Source of the DNA: Coptis chinensis
Taxonomy: Eukaryota; Streptophyta; Magnoliopsida; Ranunculales; Ranunculaceae
Assembly: GCA_015680905.1 (NCBI GenBank)
Contig: CM027381.1
Location: 13,865,501 to 13,929,500, forward strand
DNA length: 64,000 nucleotides
Direction of reading: 5' to 3'
Part shown: positions 62,989-64,000 of the stretch, piece by piece
Layout of the letters: each line of letters starts with the position of its first letter
How positions within the stretch are numbered: position 1 is the stretch's first letter
Notes under the pieces: model-generated
Told to the model about the DNA's origin: nothing
What the model saw: the letters and a program-made list of their open reading frames with translations, nothing else
Database searches by the model: none
Translations under genes and position numbers: made by a program

Positions 62989-63991
62989 ATCAACAAGCGG
63001 CTCATCTTATTTGTCTGACCTTGGCTCTGTTGCTCTTGGTTCCCTGATTGTACCATTTGTCAAATTCCTACGATCTCCACTTGACTCAATTCGCCCCAGG
63101 TTGAAAGGTGATAATATTACATCTGAAAGTAGGATAGGGAAGCTGGCATCTGGTTCTTCTAGGTGTTGTCTTGGTTGTGTTGATTGGACAGGAAAATCAG
63201 CAAATCACAATGCTTATATAATGGTAATCTTATGCAACAATTCTTTAGCTATAGATATTAAGTAACAAAAATAATAAATGTTTTTGGATCAAGTATCTGA
63301 CCCATGCTGGGTAAGGATGGCAGGATAGAAAATGATATCCTCTCTGTCTCTGCTTTGTGCACAACTCATAGACTGTCATAGTAGCAATCCACCATTTGAT
63401 AGGTCACATGCTAATTTACTACAAATGTTCCACTAGCTATTAGTTGTAACTTTCAGATTTTGAGAATATTCTGGTCGTTTTGATTAATCTCTTTAGTCAG
63501 GAGAGAAAAGAAATGGAAACTGGAAAAGAACTACTCCAGCTTTTTATTAAATACCAAATCAGAAATTCAATCGGTAGTCTTCATACAAAAGTTTGGATGG
63601 TAACCACCATTTGGTCACTGTCTTATAGTATGTAGAAACATCATGGGATGTAGTGTTGATTTTTTTACATCCGCCCAACCTAATTCAGAGTTACTTTTGA
63701 AGTCCCTCTGTTTCTTGGTTGATCACTAACTACGTTACTGAATTTTCATCATTTTACTTGTAGATAGCCATTACAGGTAAAAACTTCTTTAGTGCTTCTG
63801 CACTTGCAACAACATTGATCATAAATAACATTATTCGGATAGGGAGGGTAAATGTAATTGGAGATGTTATTCTCTTTCTCGGGAAATTATGCATCAGCCT
63901 TTTCAGTGTTGTGTTTGCATTCCTAATGTTGGATACTCATAAATACAGTTCCGCACATAACAAGATCTCCTCCCCATTATTCCCAGTTCTA
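62989..63991 (+). CDS. choline transporter-like (CTL) protein, two internal exons, partial
   Basis: Exon 62989-63223 (acceptor TTTTTAG) and exon 63764-63991 (acceptor TTGTAG, donor GTAAGT) join in phase 0 across a 540-bp GT-AG intron. Seen: DLGSVALGSLIVPFVKFLRS, CCLGCVDWT, NHNAYIM joined to IAITGKNFFSASALATTL, NIIRIGRVNVIGDVILFLGK, hydrophobic FSVVFAFLMLDTHKY, and AHNKISSPLFPVL. This is the conserved C-terminal core of the CTL/PNS1 family (PF04515), multipass membrane proteins implicated in choline and lipid handling in plants. The downstream exons lie beyond the right edge. I could not find the N-terminal exons upstream, so they are either far away or lost. Confidence 0.85.
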
Positions 63992-64000
63992 GTAAGTCCT

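Overview
This is eukaryotic nuclear DNA from a flowering plant, probably a dicot. The evidence is GT-AG introns in genes of clear plant type, an AT-rich background, and several plant transposon lineages (Athila Ty3/gypsy, Ty1/copia, L1-type LINE, hAT MITEs). The sequence alone does not fix the species.

Layout. (1) Positions 1-10845, minus strand: the first nine coding exons (about 1,750 codons, no frameshift or internal stop) of a VPS13-like bridge-type lipid-transfer protein. The gene runs off the left edge, and the next exon begins at base 1. One intron holds a 194-bp hAT MITE with an 8-bp target-site duplication (TSD) and a 245-bp 5'-truncated LINE with a 9-bp TSD. (2) 10.9-13.4 kb: a nested inverted-repeat element just upstream of that gene, a Ty1/copia integrase scrap, and an intron-containing pseudogene of an EF-hand calcium-binding protein. 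(3) About 13.8-17.96 kb, resuming at 55.83-56.1 kb: an L1-type LINE with ORF1, endonuclease and reverse transcriptase, split by a 37.9-kb insertion. (4) 17964-55824: that insertion is a 3.46-kb LTR-like sequence (TGTAACGCCCG...CGGGTGTGACA, TSD CCTAC), most simply a solo LTR. It was itself split by two Athila-type retrotransposons on the minus strand: element A (19506-35874, TSD GTTGA) and element B (36983-55000, TSD TACAT). Each carries two 1.43-1.45-kb LTRs, gag, pol (protease, RT, RNase H, integrase) and two further ORFs after the integrase. (5) 56.1-61 kb: a second LINE ORF1 remnant, a 410-bp tandem duplication and three minisatellite arrays. (6) 61-64 kb, plus strand: LTR-like debris, another hAT MITE (188 bp), and two exons of a choline-transporter-like (CTL) membrane protein that runs off the right edge.

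The relative order of insertion follows from the nesting: LINE first, then the large LTR, then elements A and B. Every step is supported by an exact TSD, and closing the outer gap brings the LINE reading frame back together. Both host genes lack frameshifts in the exons seen, whereas every transposon ORF is broken. Elements A and B share a Gly at the first Asp of the RT active-site motif, so neither looks autonomous.

I did not find an undescribed biological system. The most informative items are the resolved nest, the shared RT active-site change, the paired extra ORFs, the B-specific 1.47-kb insert, and CG-associated indels that may be base-calling errors.
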